Shown: piece after piece, positions 49,686 to 58,307 of the stretch
How the letters are laid out: each line of letters starts with the position of its first letter
Numbering within the stretch: the first letter of the stretch is position 1
NCBI RefSeq assembly: GCF_014639255.1
Contig: NZ_BMFV01000020.1
Location: forward strand, 1 to 64,000
Source: Pullulanibacillus pueri
GTDB lineage: Bacteria > Bacillota > Bacilli > Bacillales > Sporolactobacillaceae
DNA length: 64,000 nucleotides
Reading direction: 5' to 3'
Notes under the pieces: generated by a model
Seen by the model: the letters and a program-made list of their open reading frames with translations, nothing else
Database searches by the model: none
What the model was told of the DNA's origin: nothing
Made by a program: the position numbers and the translations under genes

Positions 49686-51533
49686 ATGTGTGGCATAACT
49701 GGTTGGATTGATTGGAATAGAGATCTTCGCGGGGAAGAAGCGACTGTGCGAGCTATGGCTCAAACCCTTAATAAACGCGGGCCCGATGACTTAAATACGT
49801 ACACATCGCCCTATGCAGCCCTTGGCCATGCGAGACTTACTGTCGTTGATCCCGAGGGCGGAAAGCAACCTATGACAAGAACACTTGGTGATCGGCATTA
49901 TACTTTGGTCTACAATGGGGAGCTTTATAATACAGAAGAAATTCGCAGTGAACTCTATAAAAAAGGTCATCGTTTCCGTGGGCATTCCGATACAGAAGTA
50001 CTCCTCACGTCTTATATGGAGTGGGGTCCCGATTGCCTTGAACGTTTTAATGGTATTTTTGCTTTTGTTATTTGGGATGAAAAGAAACAGCAAGCCTTTG
50101 CTGCCCGTGACCGTCTTGGCGTCAAACCGTTTTTCTACACTGAAAAAAATGGGCATTTTATTTTTGGTTCTGAGCATAAAGCGATTCTTGCTCATCCGGA
50201 TATTGAACCGATTGTTGATCGCGAAGGACTTGCAGAGGTGTTCGGCTTAGGACCATCGAAAACTCCTGGACACGGTGTGTATAAAGACATTGACGAATTA
50301 CGCTCAGGCCATGCCCTCCTGTTTTCACGTGAGGGATTAAAGGTGTGGAAGTACTGGGATGTCAAAAGTGCACCACACGAAGATAATGAAGAACAAACGA
50401 TAGAAAAGCTGCGGGAACTTTTCAATGATGCTGTTGTTCGCCAGCTCGTCGCCGATGTACCTGTCGCTACCTTCTTATCTGGTGGTCTAGACTCAAGCGC
50501 GATTACCGCGGTCGCAGCACAAGAATACAAAAAACGTAACATGGAGCTCCATACTTATTCCATTGATTATGAAGGAAATGATCAATACTTTGAATCCAGC
50601 ACATTTACTCCCGACCCCGATGGCCCTTGGGTTGAAAAGGTCACAAAGGCGCTAGGGACCAAGCATCATAGCTTAGTCATTGATCAACAGTCACTTGTGA
50701 AATACTTAACAGATTCAGTTCATGCCCGTGATCTCCCAGGTTACTCCGATATTGATTCTTCGATGCTGTGGTTTTGCGAAGGCATAAAGGAAGGGGCAAC
50801 CGTCGCCTTATCCGGCGAATGTGCGGATGAAATTTTCGGAGGCTATCCATGGTTCCATAGCCCGGAAACCTCTGCGAAGGAGGGCTTTCCGTGGATGCGT
50901 TCAACTGAGGCTCGCCAAAACCTGCTTTCCGAGGAGTGGCGGCATAAGCTTCAGCTTCGCGAATATACCCTCAGTCGGTTTCAAGAGACGATTAATGAGA
51001 CGCCAAAACTTGAAGGCGAATCAGAGATCGATGCCAAACGCAGACAATTGTTTTATTTAAATATGCATTGGTTTATGGCGGCGCTACTGGAACGGAAAGA
51101 CCGAATGAGTATGGCGGCAAGCTTAGAGGTGCGTGTGCCGTTTGCTGATCACCGGATTGTGGAATACCTCTGGAATGTTCCTTGGGATATGAAAATGATG
51201 GATGGTAGAGAAAAAGGCCTCTTCCGCCGTGCGCTTAAAGGCGTATTGCCTGAAGATGTTCTCTATCGTAAAAAAAGCCCGTATCCGAAAACTTTTCATC
51301 CAGCCTACACTAAAGCCGTTGTCACCGAGTTCACTAATATTCTTAATGATCGCACATCCCCCATCCAAGAGCTTCTCGATAAAAAGCAGTTACAAACCAT
51401 TTTAGAAACAGAAGGGAAATCCTTTGATGTCCCATGGTACGGTCAGCTTATGCAGGGACCACAATTGATTGCCCACCTGATTGAGATCAATACCTGGCTT
51501 AAGGATTATAATGTAAAAATTATTGACCAATAA
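49686..51533 (+). CDS. asnO: Asparagine synthase (glutamine-hydrolysing), AsnO type
   Basis: Makes asparagine from aspartate, ATP and glutamine. 615 residues. N-terminal class-II amidotransferase with nucleophile Cys2 (MCGITGWIDWN), NKRGPDD, VYNGELYN and GHSDTEVLL. C-terminal synthase with the pyrophosphate loop FLSGGLDSSAI (about 259-269), LSGECADEIFGGYPW and ASLEVRVPFADH. The start, length and MCGITGWxD pattern fit Bacillus AsnO (YisO), the sporulation-associated paralogue, better than AsnB. A DnaA-box cluster lies 140 bp upstream. Confidence 0.94.
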   Translation: MCGITGWIDWNRDLRGEEATVRAMAQTLNKRGPDDLNTYTSPYAALGHARLTVVDPEGGKQPMTRTLGDRHYTLVYNGELYNTEEIRSELYKKGHRFRGHSDTEVLLTSYMEWGPDCLERFNGIFAFVIWDEKKQQAFAARDRLGVKPFFYTEKNGHFIFGSEHKAILAHPDIEPIVDREGLAEVFGLGPSKTPGHGVYKDIDELRSGHALLFSREGLKVWKYWDVKSAPHEDNEEQTIEKLRELFNDAVVRQLVADVPVATFLSGGLDSSAITAVAAQEYKKRNMELHTYSIDYEGNDQYFESSTFTPDPDGPWVEKVTKALGTKHHSLVIDQQSLVKYLTDSVHARDLPGYSDIDSSMLWFCEGIKEGATVALSGECADEIFGGYPWFHSPETSAKEGFPWMRSTEARQNLLSEEWRHKLQLREYTLSRFQETINETPKLEGESEIDAKRRQLFYLNMHWFMAALLERKDRMSMAASLEVRVPFADHRIVEYLWNVPWDMKMMDGREKGLFRRALKGVLPEDVLYRKKSPYPKTFHPAYTKAVVTEFTNILNDRTSPIQELLDKKQLQTILETEGKSFDVPWYGQLMQGPQLIAHLIEINTWLKDYNVKIIDQ

Positions 51534-51540
51534 GGACCAA

Positions 51541-51573
51541 AAAATTCCTGAGCATCGGTGCTCAGGAATTTTT
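51541..51573. terminator. Bidirectional terminator between asnO and a leftward small gene
   Basis: AAAATTCCTGAGCA (51541-51554) pairs with TGCTCAGGAATTTTT around TCGG. T runs exist on both strands, so it can end both convergent transcripts. Confidence 0.9.
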
Positions 51574-51718
51574 ACTGCTCGGCTTTATGACTGTTTGTGG
51601 ATGTACCTACTTGTTTTTGATTTTCCACCATCCATCGAATAAAGTTTAATTCTTTGGGGGTGAGCTCACGATTAATGCCCTTCAAAAACTCAATTTCTAA
51701 TTCTCTTTCGGTAACCAC
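51572..51718 (-). CDS. Small hypothetical protein, 48 residues
   Basis: GTG start at 51718 with GAAGGGA about eight bases upstream; stop at 51572-51574 inside the shared terminator. The protein is charged and helical: it begins VTERELEIEFLKGINRELT, continues PKELNFIRWMVENQKQ, and ends in a polar tail (VGTSTNSHKAEQ). The PKELNFIRWM word suggests a helix-turn or protein-binding motif. I do not recognise the family; Spo0E and SinI do not fit by eye. The convergent terminator and normal ribosome-binding site favour a real gene. Confidence 0.55.
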   Translation of the reverse strand: MVTERELEIEFLKGINRELTPKELNFIRWMVENQKQVGTSTNSHKAEQ

Positions 51719-51964
51719 TTTTTCAGTCCCTTCGTAATTATTTAAAAAATGGGAACACTTTTCAGTCGTAGTATAACATATTAACAGAATTGGTAAAAGG
51801 CAAATTTACAATAATATAATTTTTATTTTCAAAAAATATATATTTTGCCATGTGATGTCAATTTTTGGTGTTAGAGAGCGAAATTTAGGGAAAGAAAAAA
51901 TAGACTTAAGCTAAACTTCAAGATTTAATAAAACTCAAAAAGGGAAAATTTATCGTTTTCCGAC

Positions 51965-52016
51965 AGAAGACTCCCACTTCAAGCCACTCGTAAGCGTGCT
52001 AAGTGGTGGGTAGTTC
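51965..52016 (+). mobile_element. Possible relic of an IS200/IS605-family right end
   Basis: GAAGACTCCCACTTCAAGCC, then a loop with CGTAAGCG, then CTAAGTGGTGGGTAGTTCA. CCCACTT...AAGTGG plus the terminal GTAGTTC resembles the hairpin-bearing right ends (and omega-RNA 3' ends) of IS200/IS605 and TnpB elements in Bacillota. No tnpA or tnpB frame is near. The rest of 51719-52150 is AT-rich with no gene. Confidence 0.4.
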
Positions 52017-52150
52017 AAAAAGGTGAAGAGGGCTTCACATCCTAACGATGGCCCATGAAATCCTGAGTAAGAGTTGCAGAATTGAAAGCTTAAGGATAAA
52101 ATGTGTTTCTATAAGTGATGCGAAAAGGATGCCAAAGGAGGACTTTTATC

Positions 52151-53026
52151 GTGGCGCCTAAAATAACAGTAATCGGCAGTATTAATATGGATTTAGTGAC
52201 GGAGGTTGAGCGCCCACCGAAACAAGGTGAAACTGTTCGAGGACTCAATTTTTACCTTCACCCTGGCGGAAAGGGAGCCAATCAAGCGGTAGCAGCTGCG
52301 AAAATTGGGGCCGATGTTGCCATGGTGGGTTGTGTCGGTGATGACCTCTTTGGAGAACAATTGATGGATAACCTCAAGACCAAAGGGATTCACATAGATA
52401 AAGTTCGAACATTAAAGGGTAAAAGCTCAGGAGTCGCTCAAATTACAGTGCATAAGGGCAATAACAGTATTGTTGTGGTTCCAGGAGCGAATCGCGAACT
52501 TTCAGTTGACCACATTCAAGAGGCTGAGGCTCTGATTAAGGAAAGCGATGTCGTCTTACTTCAGCTGGAAATTCCGATAGAGACTGTCGTGCGGGCCGCA
52601 GCGCTTGCCCATCAACATAATGTTAAGGTGATACTCAATCCGGCGCCCTTTCAGCGTCTTCCCGAAGCATTAGTCGAAACGGTAGATTATATCACACCTA
52701 ATGAATTAGAATACGATAATCTCATGAAAGATGCCCGGACCAAAGAACTAGCAAGAAAATTGATCGTGACCAAAGGAAAAAGGGGTGCCCAATACTTTGA
52801 TGGTGAAAAATTAGCCACTGTTCCCACCTATAATGTCGAGGTTGCTGATACAACTGGTGCAGGCGATGCCTTCAACGGCGCCTTAGCCTACAGTCTCGCC
52901 ATCGGTGAACCCCTTGAATCTGCCATTCACTTTGCCAACGCCGTCGGAGCCCTTTCCGTCAAAGCCCACGGCGCCCAAAACGGCATACCAACATTAGAAG
53001 AAGTCAACCGCTTCCTCAGAAGATAA
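52151..53026 (+). CDS. rbsK: Ribokinase
   Basis: PfkB-family sugar kinase phosphorylating ribose at O5. 291 residues, the Bacillus length. N-terminal ITVIGSINMDLVTEVERPPK, PfkB signature 1 in HPGGKGANQAVAAAKIGAD, and the C-terminal anion hole DTTGAGDAFNGALAYSL with the catalytic Asp. AAAGGAGGA precedes GTG 52151; the frame from 52115 adds 12 unrelated residues. It stands alone here, without rbsDACB, so it may serve nucleoside or ribose salvage from another uptake system. Confidence 0.93.
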   Translation: MAPKITVIGSINMDLVTEVERPPKQGETVRGLNFYLHPGGKGANQAVAAAKIGADVAMVGCVGDDLFGEQLMDNLKTKGIHIDKVRTLKGKSSGVAQITVHKGNNSIVVVPGANRELSVDHIQEAEALIKESDVVLLQLEIPIETVVRAAALAHQHNVKVILNPAPFQRLPEALVETVDYITPNELEYDNLMKDARTKELARKLIVTKGKRGAQYFDGEKLATVPTYNVEVADTTGAGDAFNGALAYSLAIGEPLESAIHFANAVGALSVKAHGAQNGIPTLEEVNRFLRR

Positions 53027-53041
53027 AAAACAGAAGAACAT

Positions 53042-53082
53042 AAAAGCGCGACGCGTTCAATAAAGGAGCGAGCGCTTTTTTT
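53042..53082 (+). terminator. Terminator of rbsK
   Basis: AAAGCGC (from about 53043) pairs with GCGCTTT (53072-53078), with several T following. Confidence 0.75.
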
Positions 53083-53084
53083 GT

Positions 53085-53290
53085 GAATTGGCGCGTTCTT
53101 ATGTGTGGGTGCAGCGCCTATTTGTCAGTTTCGGCTTTGATTCGAGCACCATTTTGAGTGGTAGCCAGCTTTTGTTCATCATCCCTTCTTACGTCGCGCT
53201 TCATCATCCTTTTGTGAATCAGAGTGCTTCATTTGGAAGTGTGCAGGCTCATTTGTAGCTTGAACCGCTTGCGCCTTGCCCACCTTGTAT
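53085..53290. repeat. Degenerate short-unit array, array 6 (inverted orientation)
   Basis: Words TCTTATGTGTGGGTGCAGCGCC, CTATTTGTCAG, CCAGCTTTTGTTCATC, CTTCTTACGTCGCGC, CCTTTTGTGAATCAGAG and GCTCATTTGTAGC recur at about 25-35 bases. This is the reverse orientation of arrays 1, 5 and 7. Non-coding. Confidence 0.5.
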
Positions 53291-53351
53291 ACTCTAATCC
53301 TTATCCAACTATTGTCCTATGATTCCATAGCTCTACATCACGTTAGGCATG

Positions 53352-53382
53352 AAAAAAGCGGGAACCACAAAGGGTTCCCGCC
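53352..53382 (-). terminator. Terminator of the gluconate operon
   Basis: On the minus strand GCGGGAACC pairs with GGTTCCCGC, followed by TTTTTTC. Located just beyond the gntP stop. Confidence 0.85.
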
Positions 53383-53398
53383 TAAAGCACATAATGTA

Positions 53399-54754
53399 TT
53401 ATACAAATACGCTGACGATTAAAACGCAGATGAAGGCCGTCACGGAAAGTAAGGTTTCGAGCACAGTCCAGGTTTTAAACGTTTCTTTGACGGTAAGACC
53501 AAGGTATTCTTTGATCAACCAGAAGCCAGCGTCATTGACGTGGGAGAAGATCAGAGACCCAGCACCTGTTGCGATCACGAGGAGCTCTTTGTTCACGCCA
53601 GTGGTATGCTCGATAATCGGTGCGACGATGCCGGCAGCGGTAATCAAGGAGACTGTAGCTGAACCGGTAGCAATACGGACAAGGGCAGCAATGATGAAGG
53701 CCAATACGATCGGAGACATGTTGAAATGTCCAGAAATATTAGCAATTGCATCACCGACACCACTATCAATAAGAATTTGCTTAAAGCCACCACCAGAACC
53801 GATGATTAAGAGAATAGCTGCAATGGGTTTCAAGCAATCATCAATGAGAGCACCCACTCTTCCTTTGTTCACTTTTTTCGTATAGCCGAGCGTGAAGAAA
53901 GCAACGACAACAGAAATCAGTAAGGCCATCATCGGGTCACCAATAAACTCGATGACATGTTCAACGCTTTTATTGAAGTGTAGGTAAGGCACAATGGTTG
54001 CAATTAAAATTAAAATAATCGGGAGTAGGACAGTAAAGAATGAAGCAAACGCACTGGGTAATGGCCCAGCTTCCTTATCGTTTTCACCGTTAGGACCCGA
54101 GAAAACGGCTCCGCCAAGTTTAGGCTGACCTACTGGAACGACGTGTTTGGCAATCCACTTCCCAAATAACGGTCCAGCAACAATAACTGATGGAATAGCG
54201 ACAATGAGGGCATAAATCAAAACCTTACCAATATCTGCATGATAAATATCAATGGCTGTCATCGCACCTGGATGGGGAGGGACGATCCCGTGTACAATCG
54301 ATAAACCAGCAATCAATGGCAGTCCAACGAAAAGAATCGATTTTTTCGTATTCCGAGACACTGAAATTACAAGTGGAATTAATAAGACGACACCGACTTC
54401 AAAGAACACTGGGAGACCAATAATAAATCCTGAAATCATCATGGCCCAGTGAAGACGATTCATTCCTAATTTATGGGTCAGAGTGTTGGCGATCTGTGTC
54501 CCGCCACCCGACTGTGTAATCATACCGCCTAATACTGTACCAAGACCGATAATGACGGCGAGACTGGATAACGTGTTTCCAACCCCAGTTTCATAAGAGC
54601 TAACGATTTTAGTCACAGGAAGCCCGGCGACAATCCCTAAGAATAAACTGGCAATAAGTAAACTGATAAAAGGGTGCAATTTGAGAACGGTGACCCCAAT
54701 GATAACGATCACAATTGCAAGTAGGGTCATCAGAATTAAATACCAATCAGACAT
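53399..54754 (-). CDS. gntP: Gluconate:H+ symporter GntP
   Basis: Imports gluconate. 451-residue membrane protein of the GntP family with about 12-14 membrane segments. Family stretches include GMITQSGGGTQIANTL, HGIVPPHPGAMTAIDIYHADIG (key PPHPGAM), SGGGFKQILIDSGVGDA-type GSGGGFKQILIDSGVG, and ATGSATVSLITAAGI. AGGAGG precedes the ATG. Last gene of the leftward operon gntK-gnd-gntP. Confidence 0.95.
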   Translation of the reverse strand: MSDWYLILMTLLAIVIVIIGVTVLKLHPFISLLIASLFLGIVAGLPVTKIVSSYETGVGNTLSSLAVIIGLGTVLGGMITQSGGGTQIANTLTHKLGMNRLHWAMMISGFIIGLPVFFEVGVVLLIPLVISVSRNTKKSILFVGLPLIAGLSIVHGIVPPHPGAMTAIDIYHADIGKVLIYALIVAIPSVIVAGPLFGKWIAKHVVPVGQPKLGGAVFSGPNGENDKEAGPLPSAFASFFTVLLPIILILIATIVPYLHFNKSVEHVIEFIGDPMMALLISVVVAFFTLGYTKKVNKGRVGALIDDCLKPIAAILLIIGSGGGFKQILIDSGVGDAIANISGHFNMSPIVLAFIIAALVRIATGSATVSLITAAGIVAPIIEHTTGVNKELLVIATGAGSLIFSHVNDAGFWLIKEYLGLTVKETFKTWTVLETLLSVTAFICVLIVSVFV

Positions 54755-54835
54755 GAGTTGTTCCTCCTAAGAATGTGAGTCTAGTTGCATGAGATAGCGG
54801 GGGAAGAGTGAAATCTCCACCCGCTGAAATAAGTA

Positions 54836-55738
54836 TTATGAATGGCTTTTGACTGTCGCATGACCACCAAATTCATTACGTAAGGCCGCGACGACTTTAC
54901 CGGTAAAAGTATCATTTTCCTGGGAGCGATAGCGCATCATTAAGGAAAGAGCGATAACAGGCGCAGGAACCTCAAAATCAAGGGCTGATTCGACTGTCCA
55001 TTTGCCTTCACCAGAGGAATTCATAACGCCGCGAATATCATCAAGGTGGGGATCCTTACTAAAGGCATTCTCCATCAGTTCCATTAACCAGCTACGGATG
55101 ACAGACCCGTTATTCCACACCTTAGCCACTTTTTCATAGTCATAATCAAACGGGCTCTTTTCAAGAATGTCAAAACCTTCACCGATGGCCGCCATCATGC
55201 CATACTCGATACCATTGTGGACCATCTTCAAGAAGTGTCCGCTTCCTGCTTTTCCTGTATAAAGGTAGCCATTTTCTACGGAGATATCAGCAAATAAGGG
55301 TTCGATCGCTTTAAATTCCTCGGCATCGCCACCGATCATAAAGCAACCCCCTTCGCGAGAGCCACTTGTCCCTCCACTGGTGCCAACATCAAAGAAGTGA
55401 ACGCCCAGGTCTGCAAAAGCTTCGTATCGGCTGAGAGAATCTTTATAATTAGAGTTGCCTCCATCAATCACGCGATCACCGGCCGCGAGAAGGGGCTTGA
55501 GTTCATTAACGACTAAATCCGTGATCTTCCCTGCGGGTACCATTAACCATACCAAGCGAGGGGCCGGGAGTTTGTCCACTAAATCAGCTAATGACGTTGC
55601 ACCGACCACACCATGTTCTGTGCTTTTTTTCACTGCATTTTGATTGGTATCATAGGCCACAACGCCGTGACCATGATCCAGCATATTTAATGCTAAATTG
55701 AAACCCATTTTACCTAATCCAACTAAACCAATATTCAT
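54836..55738 (-). CDS. gnd: 6-phosphogluconate dehydrogenase (decarboxylating), short type
   Basis: Oxidatively decarboxylates 6-phosphogluconate to ribulose 5-phosphate. 300 residues, the short form resembling Bacillus YqeC, not the 468-residue GntZ/GndA form. The Rossmann domain starts GLVGLGKMGFNLALNM; further motifs are VIDGGNSNYKDS, FFDVGTSGGTSGSREGGCFM (key GTSGG) and the catalytic helix GSGHFLKMVHNGIEYGMM (key KMVHNGIEYGMM). The short family usually prefers NAD+. Placed between gntK and gntP, it completes a route from gluconate to the pentose phosphate pool. Confidence 0.92.
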   Translation of the reverse strand: MNIGLVGLGKMGFNLALNMLDHGHGVVAYDTNQNAVKKSTEHGVVGATSLADLVDKLPAPRLVWLMVPAGKITDLVVNELKPLLAAGDRVIDGGNSNYKDSLSRYEAFADLGVHFFDVGTSGGTSGSREGGCFMIGGDAEEFKAIEPLFADISVENGYLYTGKAGSGHFLKMVHNGIEYGMMAAIGEGFDILEKSPFDYDYEKVAKVWNNGSVIRSWLMELMENAFSKDPHLDDIRGVMNSSGEGKWTVESALDFEVPAPVIALSLMMRYRSQENDTFTGKVVAALRNEFGGHATVKSHS

Positions 55739-55772
55739 TGCCTCTTACCTCAAATCTATGATGTATTTTAAA

Positions 55773-57311
55773 TTATTGCTTTTGTCCTAAGTCTCTTTGA
55801 ACAGCGGAGAGTGCCTTAAAATCAGGCGTGAGCTTTTCTGCTAGATCCATAAAAATCGGCTTAAGCTTGCGATAAACCTGACTCGCCTCGTCATTCGGTG
55901 TATGACGATGGCCGATAGCTACAATCTCTTCCACTGTTGAAAAATCGTTTAAAATCCCTAGTGCTTTCATGGCGAGCAAGGCCGCACCGAAGCTGGAGCC
56001 TTGTGGTGTTTCAGGCACATGAATGCCTCTTTCGAAAATATCGGCCATGATTTGCCGCCAAAGCAATGATTTTGTAAAGCCACCGGTCACTCGGAAGGCT
56101 TGCGGGTCAACTCCCGTTTCTTTTAATGCTGCCACAACCGCATGCATCTGGAACATGACGCCCTCCATCACCGCCCGAATCATATGGCGACGATCATGAT
56201 TTAAAGTGAGTCCAAAAAACACACCTTTCGTATCCGCATTCCATAATGGGGCACGCTCACCAGTGAGATACGGCAGGAAAAGCAGCCCTTCTGAACCAGG
56301 GTCAATCTCCGACGCCAGTTGAGTCAAATACTCATAAGGGTCCTCACTACCCGCTTTGAGGTCAGGAAAAATGTGATCCCGAGCCCAACGGAAGGCAACA
56401 CCACCATTATTAATAGGGCCACCAATAACCCACTGATCTTCCGTGAGCGCATAACAGAAAAGTCGACCTTTAGGATCCGTTGTTGGTGCATTAACCACCG
56501 TGCGAACAGCGCCACTCGTTCCAATCGAACAAGCAACAGTTCCCGGTGCAATAGCGCCCACACCTAGGTTGGCGAGCACACCGTCACTTGCTCCAACGAC
56601 AAACGGGAGATCCGCAGGCAGTCCTAACTGTTCGGCATCGGCCTTGTTCAAGCCTTGAATGACTTGAGTAGTTGGTACTGGCTCAGGCAATTTCTCCTTA
56701 GGTACACCCGTTAGGGCCAAAGCCTCGGCATCCCAGTCACACGTGTGAAGATTAAATAATCCTGTAGCCGACGCGATCGAATAATCGACCACATACGTTC
56801 CAAACAAACGGAAAAAGGCATACTCTTTAATGCCAACCCATTTCGCAGCCTTTTGATAAGTTTCTTGGTCCTCATCTTTAAACCAAAGTAATTTGACGAG
56901 AGGGGACATCGGATGAATCGGTGTCCCTGTTCGCTGATAGATGCCTTGGCCCACAGCCGTTGCCTTCAATTGTTCAGCATGAAGACTGGCACGCTGATCA
57001 GCCCAAGTCATCGAGCGTGTGAGCGGTGTTCCCTCACGGTCAAGTGCAATTAAACTGTGCATCGCACTACTAAAAGAAACCGCAGCAATTCGCGCACGCG
57101 CCTCACCCATACTCGCGACAACATCTGAGAGGGTTTTCATTATCGCTTGAAAAATCTCCTCTGGATCTTGCTCGGCACGTGAGGCTACCTCAGAATAGAG
57201 CGGATATTCTTGAGCAGACTCTGCATATATATGTCCGGTCGGATCGAACGCCGCCGATTTTGTACTCGTTGTTCCAATATCCACAGCCACAACAATATCC
57301 TTTTGATTCAC
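55773..57311 (-). CDS. gntK: Gluconokinase (FGGY family)
   Basis: Phosphorylates gluconate to 6-phosphogluconate. 512 residues. The N-terminal ATPase motif VAVDIGTTSTKSAAFDPTG is followed by MTWADQRA, and the C-terminal FGGY domain shows GGPINNGGVAFRW, LLFLPYLTGERAPLWNAD (key YLTGERAPLW) and FRVTGGFTKSLLWRQIMAD (key VTGGFTKS). GTG start with AGGGGG nine bases upstream. First gene of the operon; its product is the substrate of the adjacent gnd. Confidence 0.94.
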   Translation of the reverse strand: MNQKDIVVAVDIGTTSTKSAAFDPTGHIYAESAQEYPLYSEVASRAEQDPEEIFQAIMKTLSDVVASMGEARARIAAVSFSSAMHSLIALDREGTPLTRSMTWADQRASLHAEQLKATAVGQGIYQRTGTPIHPMSPLVKLLWFKDEDQETYQKAAKWVGIKEYAFFRLFGTYVVDYSIASATGLFNLHTCDWDAEALALTGVPKEKLPEPVPTTQVIQGLNKADAEQLGLPADLPFVVGASDGVLANLGVGAIAPGTVACSIGTSGAVRTVVNAPTTDPKGRLFCYALTEDQWVIGGPINNGGVAFRWARDHIFPDLKAGSEDPYEYLTQLASEIDPGSEGLLFLPYLTGERAPLWNADTKGVFFGLTLNHDRRHMIRAVMEGVMFQMHAVVAALKETGVDPQAFRVTGGFTKSLLWRQIMADIFERGIHVPETPQGSSFGAALLAMKALGILNDFSTVEEIVAIGHRHTPNDEASQVYRKLKPIFMDLAEKLTPDFKALSAVQRDLGQKQ

Positions 57312-57337
57312 AACCCAAACCCCCTAAGCTACATAAA

Positions 57338-57694
57338 CTACCCTTGACTTAACCCCACCAAAATAAACACAAAAAAATTCAACCATCGATAGATCACAAA
57401 GGATGCGACTAAGTCTATATAAAATTTCATCCTACCTTTAAAATAACCGATTAACCTCAGTCTCAAAAGCCCATGATGAAAAATGTAAAAAACAATGAAA
57501 ATAAGCGAAATTCTATTTCGCGTAGAGTCGAAATGACTCGGATCTGAACGGTGTCCAAACACCATCATTGAAATAAGAACGCCCCCAAATAAAACAAGGA
57601 CAAGAAGAATAAGTAAATGAAAATAAAATAAAATTGAAAATGTAAGCGAAAATAATTTTCTTTTCTCATCAAATATTATCGAAAATATTTTCAT
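57338..57694 (-). CDS. Putative small membrane protein
   Basis: 118 residues, very hydrophobic, with about three membrane segments (15-43, 62-80, 89-113) and a polar loop FGHRSDPSHFDSTRNR. No recognised family. The ribosome-binding site is poor (GGACAG next to the ATG), and a cre-like site lies inside the frame, so the region might instead be the gntK leader. Its composition looks more like a real membrane protein than a chance frame. 26 bases separate it from gntK. Confidence 0.45.
   Translation of the reverse strand: MKIFSIIFDEKRKLFSLTFSILFYFHLLILLVLVLFGGVLISMMVFGHRSDPSHFDSTRNRISLIFIVFYIFHHGLLRLRLIGYFKGRMKFYIDLVASFVIYRWLNFFVFILVGLSQG
57640..57655. promoter_or_regulatory. Candidate CcpA site (cre) upstream of gntK
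   Basis: ATGTAAGCGAAAATAA matches WTGNAANCGNWWNCAW with one mismatch. About 330 bp upstream of gntK and inside the doubtful membrane-protein frame. Confidence 0.35.
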
Positions 57695-57839
57695 CTGTCC
57701 ATAGAAACCGCTTTAAAAAAATTAGACAAATCCACAGAACCCAATCACGGTGCGGGTTTAACAACGCAAAATTCCTTCAAAAAAATTTAAAAACAATCAA
57801 TTGTAACCGGATAATTCGATGCGCATTTAACAAGAGTGC

Positions 57840-58045
57840 TGATTGATGAAAGGGTGGCCGGCTCGCACATAAAAGGGTACGGACTCACAAAAGCTGGCCG
57901 GTGCTCATAAAAGCCAGCACTCAAAAAATGCGCCCGAAACACGATTGAAACTAACTAAAAGGATGGCGCGCTCGCACGTAAAGAAGTGCCTATCACAAAG
58001 CTCATCCTCCACACCTAAAGACACCAAGCTCATCCTCCATCCCTA
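57840..58045. repeat. Degenerate short-unit array, array 7
   Basis: GGTGGCCGGCTCGCACATAAAAGGG, then ACTCACAAAAGCTGGCCGG, TGCTCATAAAAGCCAGC, ACTCAAAAAATGCGCCCG, later GGCGCGCTCGCACGTAAAGAAG and a repeated AGCTCATCCTCCA. Units of 20-26 bases, each with a CNCANAAA core and GC-rich flanks that pair with the next unit. Lies in the 613-bp gap between the small membrane protein frame and the RpiR gene; non-coding. Confidence 0.6.
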
Positions 58046-58046
58046 A

Positions 58047-58089
58047 CAAAAAAGCACTCGACCCCTGACTAATAGGGGGTGAGCGCTTC
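58047..58089 (-). terminator. Terminator of the RpiR-type regulator gene
   Basis: On the minus strand AGCGCTCACCCCCT pairs imperfectly with AGGGGTCGAGTGCT, followed by TTTTTTG. It separates the regulator from the gnt operon. The 58090-58307 stretch between it and the regulator stop shows no gene. Confidence 0.75.
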
Positions 58090-58307
58090 GATTTTATGTT
58101 TATCAGCACGGCACTTGGTCATTAAATAGCCATCCAGCATTTACTTATACGGTCCTCCAAATTCTCATTGGTAGCAGTCTGCTGTCATTTTGCTTTTATC
58201 TCCGATCACTCGATTATTGTACCAACGGGTAGTGCTACACACTACACGGACTGCTTGACCAGGGCACTGGGCCGCTTCCGGCAGTCCCAACCCGTGTGCC
58301 AATTAAC

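Noticed and set aside
53349..53885. 178-codon plus-strand frame opposite gntP
   Set aside because: Antisense shadow of a membrane-protein gene, starting within the operon terminator hairpin.
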